Positions 63,745-64,000 of a DNA stretch of 64,000 nucleotides are shown here, piece by piece (position 1 is the stretch's first letter; each line of letters opens with the position of its first letter). The notes under the pieces are model-generated. The model did not search any database. It saw nothing but the letters and a program-made list of their open reading frames with translations, and was not told the DNA's origin. Source of the stretch: JBDHTS01 sp044220535 (GTDB lineage: Bacteria > Pseudomonadota > Alphaproteobacteria > Micavibrionales > Micavibrionaceae); assembly GCA_044220535.1 (NCBI GenBank), contig JBGAQU010000003.1:3432-67431 (forward strand), given 5' to 3'. Position numbers and translations under genes: made by a program.

Positions 63745-64000
63745 ATGTCTATTTCAACAGGCGTTTTTGAAACACGTGCCGACGCTGAACGCGCGATTAC
63801 CCAGTTCGAAGCCGCAGGCGTCAATGAAAGCCAGATCAGCCTGGTTATGACCGAAGATACACGCAGCCGCTTTTTCGGCCTGAAAAAATCAAGCAAAGCC
63901 GATGAAGGCGTTGCAGCTGGCGCCAGCGTCGGCGGCCTACTGGGCGCTATTGCGGGCGTTGTTTTATCTGCAGGCGCGTTGGCCATCCCTGGCTTGAACG
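63745..64000 (+). CDS. General stress protein 17M-like protein, 3' truncated by window edge
   Basis: 85 residues visible. The start MSISTGVFETRADAERAITQ with VNESQISLVMTEDT is the YflT/GSP17M-type domain, followed by a glycine-rich membrane-inserting stretch (GASVGGLLGAIAGVVLSAG). AAAGGA lies 8 bp before the ATG. The gene continues beyond the window. Stress role inferred from family only. Confidence 0.65.
   Translation, partial: MSISTGVFETRADAERAITQFEAAGVNESQISLVMTEDTRSRFFGLKKSSKADEGVAAGASVGGLLGAIAGVVLSAGALAIPGLN

Noticed and set aside
1..64000. tRNA or rRNA genes
   Set aside because: No cloverleaf with a GGTTCRANYC arm or rRNA core sequence was recognised by reading; a tRNAscan run would be decisive.

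Overview
The window reads as a chromosomal piece of a Gram-negative alphaproteobacterium with moderately high GC. The evidence is a set of alphaproteobacterial marker families and neighbourhoods: the low-complexity DUF4175 (TIGR02302) family, a MoxR-type DUF58/BatA/amidotransferase-like envelope cluster, the ispE-TPR-ETF:quinone oxidoreductase-uracil-DNA glycosylase neighbourhood, the purN-purM / DUF2066-AI-2E permease-HdaA neighbourhood, a tiny aa3-oxidase subunit IV and a PodJ-like polar factor. A Rhodospirillales- or Micavibrio-like lineage would fit, but the genus cannot be fixed from sequence reading alone.

Layout. 0-8.3 kb: envelope cluster (amidotransferase-like, BatA-like, DUF58, DUF4175), in which DUF4175 is split into two convergent genes and the BatA-like protein lacks the usual DUF4159 tail. 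8.4-10.8 kb: HTTM-type membrane pair, Crp/Fnr regulator, CheY-like receiver. 10.8-16.1 kb: TetR-controlled RND efflux operon with two visible operators. 16.1-20.9 kb: secreted subtilase-RTX protein broken by a one-base frameshift. 21-36 kb: PodJ-like factor, ispE, TPR lipoprotein, ETF-QO, uracil-DNA glycosylase, lytic transglycosylase, an inserted acetyltransferase, YdcH-like protein, HtpX, a DUF6782 metallopeptidase. 36.3-54.9 kb: mostly housekeeping (alaS, ndk, hybrid histidine kinase, purN/purM, hdaA, sixA, GT20, rnd, aspS). 55-64 kb: accessory DNA with two IS5/IS427-type copies bracketing a lipase operon, a TacA-TacT-type toxin-antitoxin pair with a perfect palindromic operator, and many short unknown genes.

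Repeats are the main genome-scale signal. At least ten REP/BIME-like palindromes (core GTCATCCCGGC...GCCGGGATGAC) sit mostly just 3' of genes. One lies in frame inside alaS, a different palindromic repeat forms the N-terminus of the uracil-DNA glycosylase, and two long copies share a conserved interior. A further palindromic family occurs at 58.2 and 60.4 kb. Three genes (subtilase-RTX, purM, a small gene at 60.6 kb) carry one-base frameshifts at C or G runs and there is one N next to a truncated IS copy, so some disruptions may be assembly errors. No tRNA, rRNA or CRISPR array was seen.
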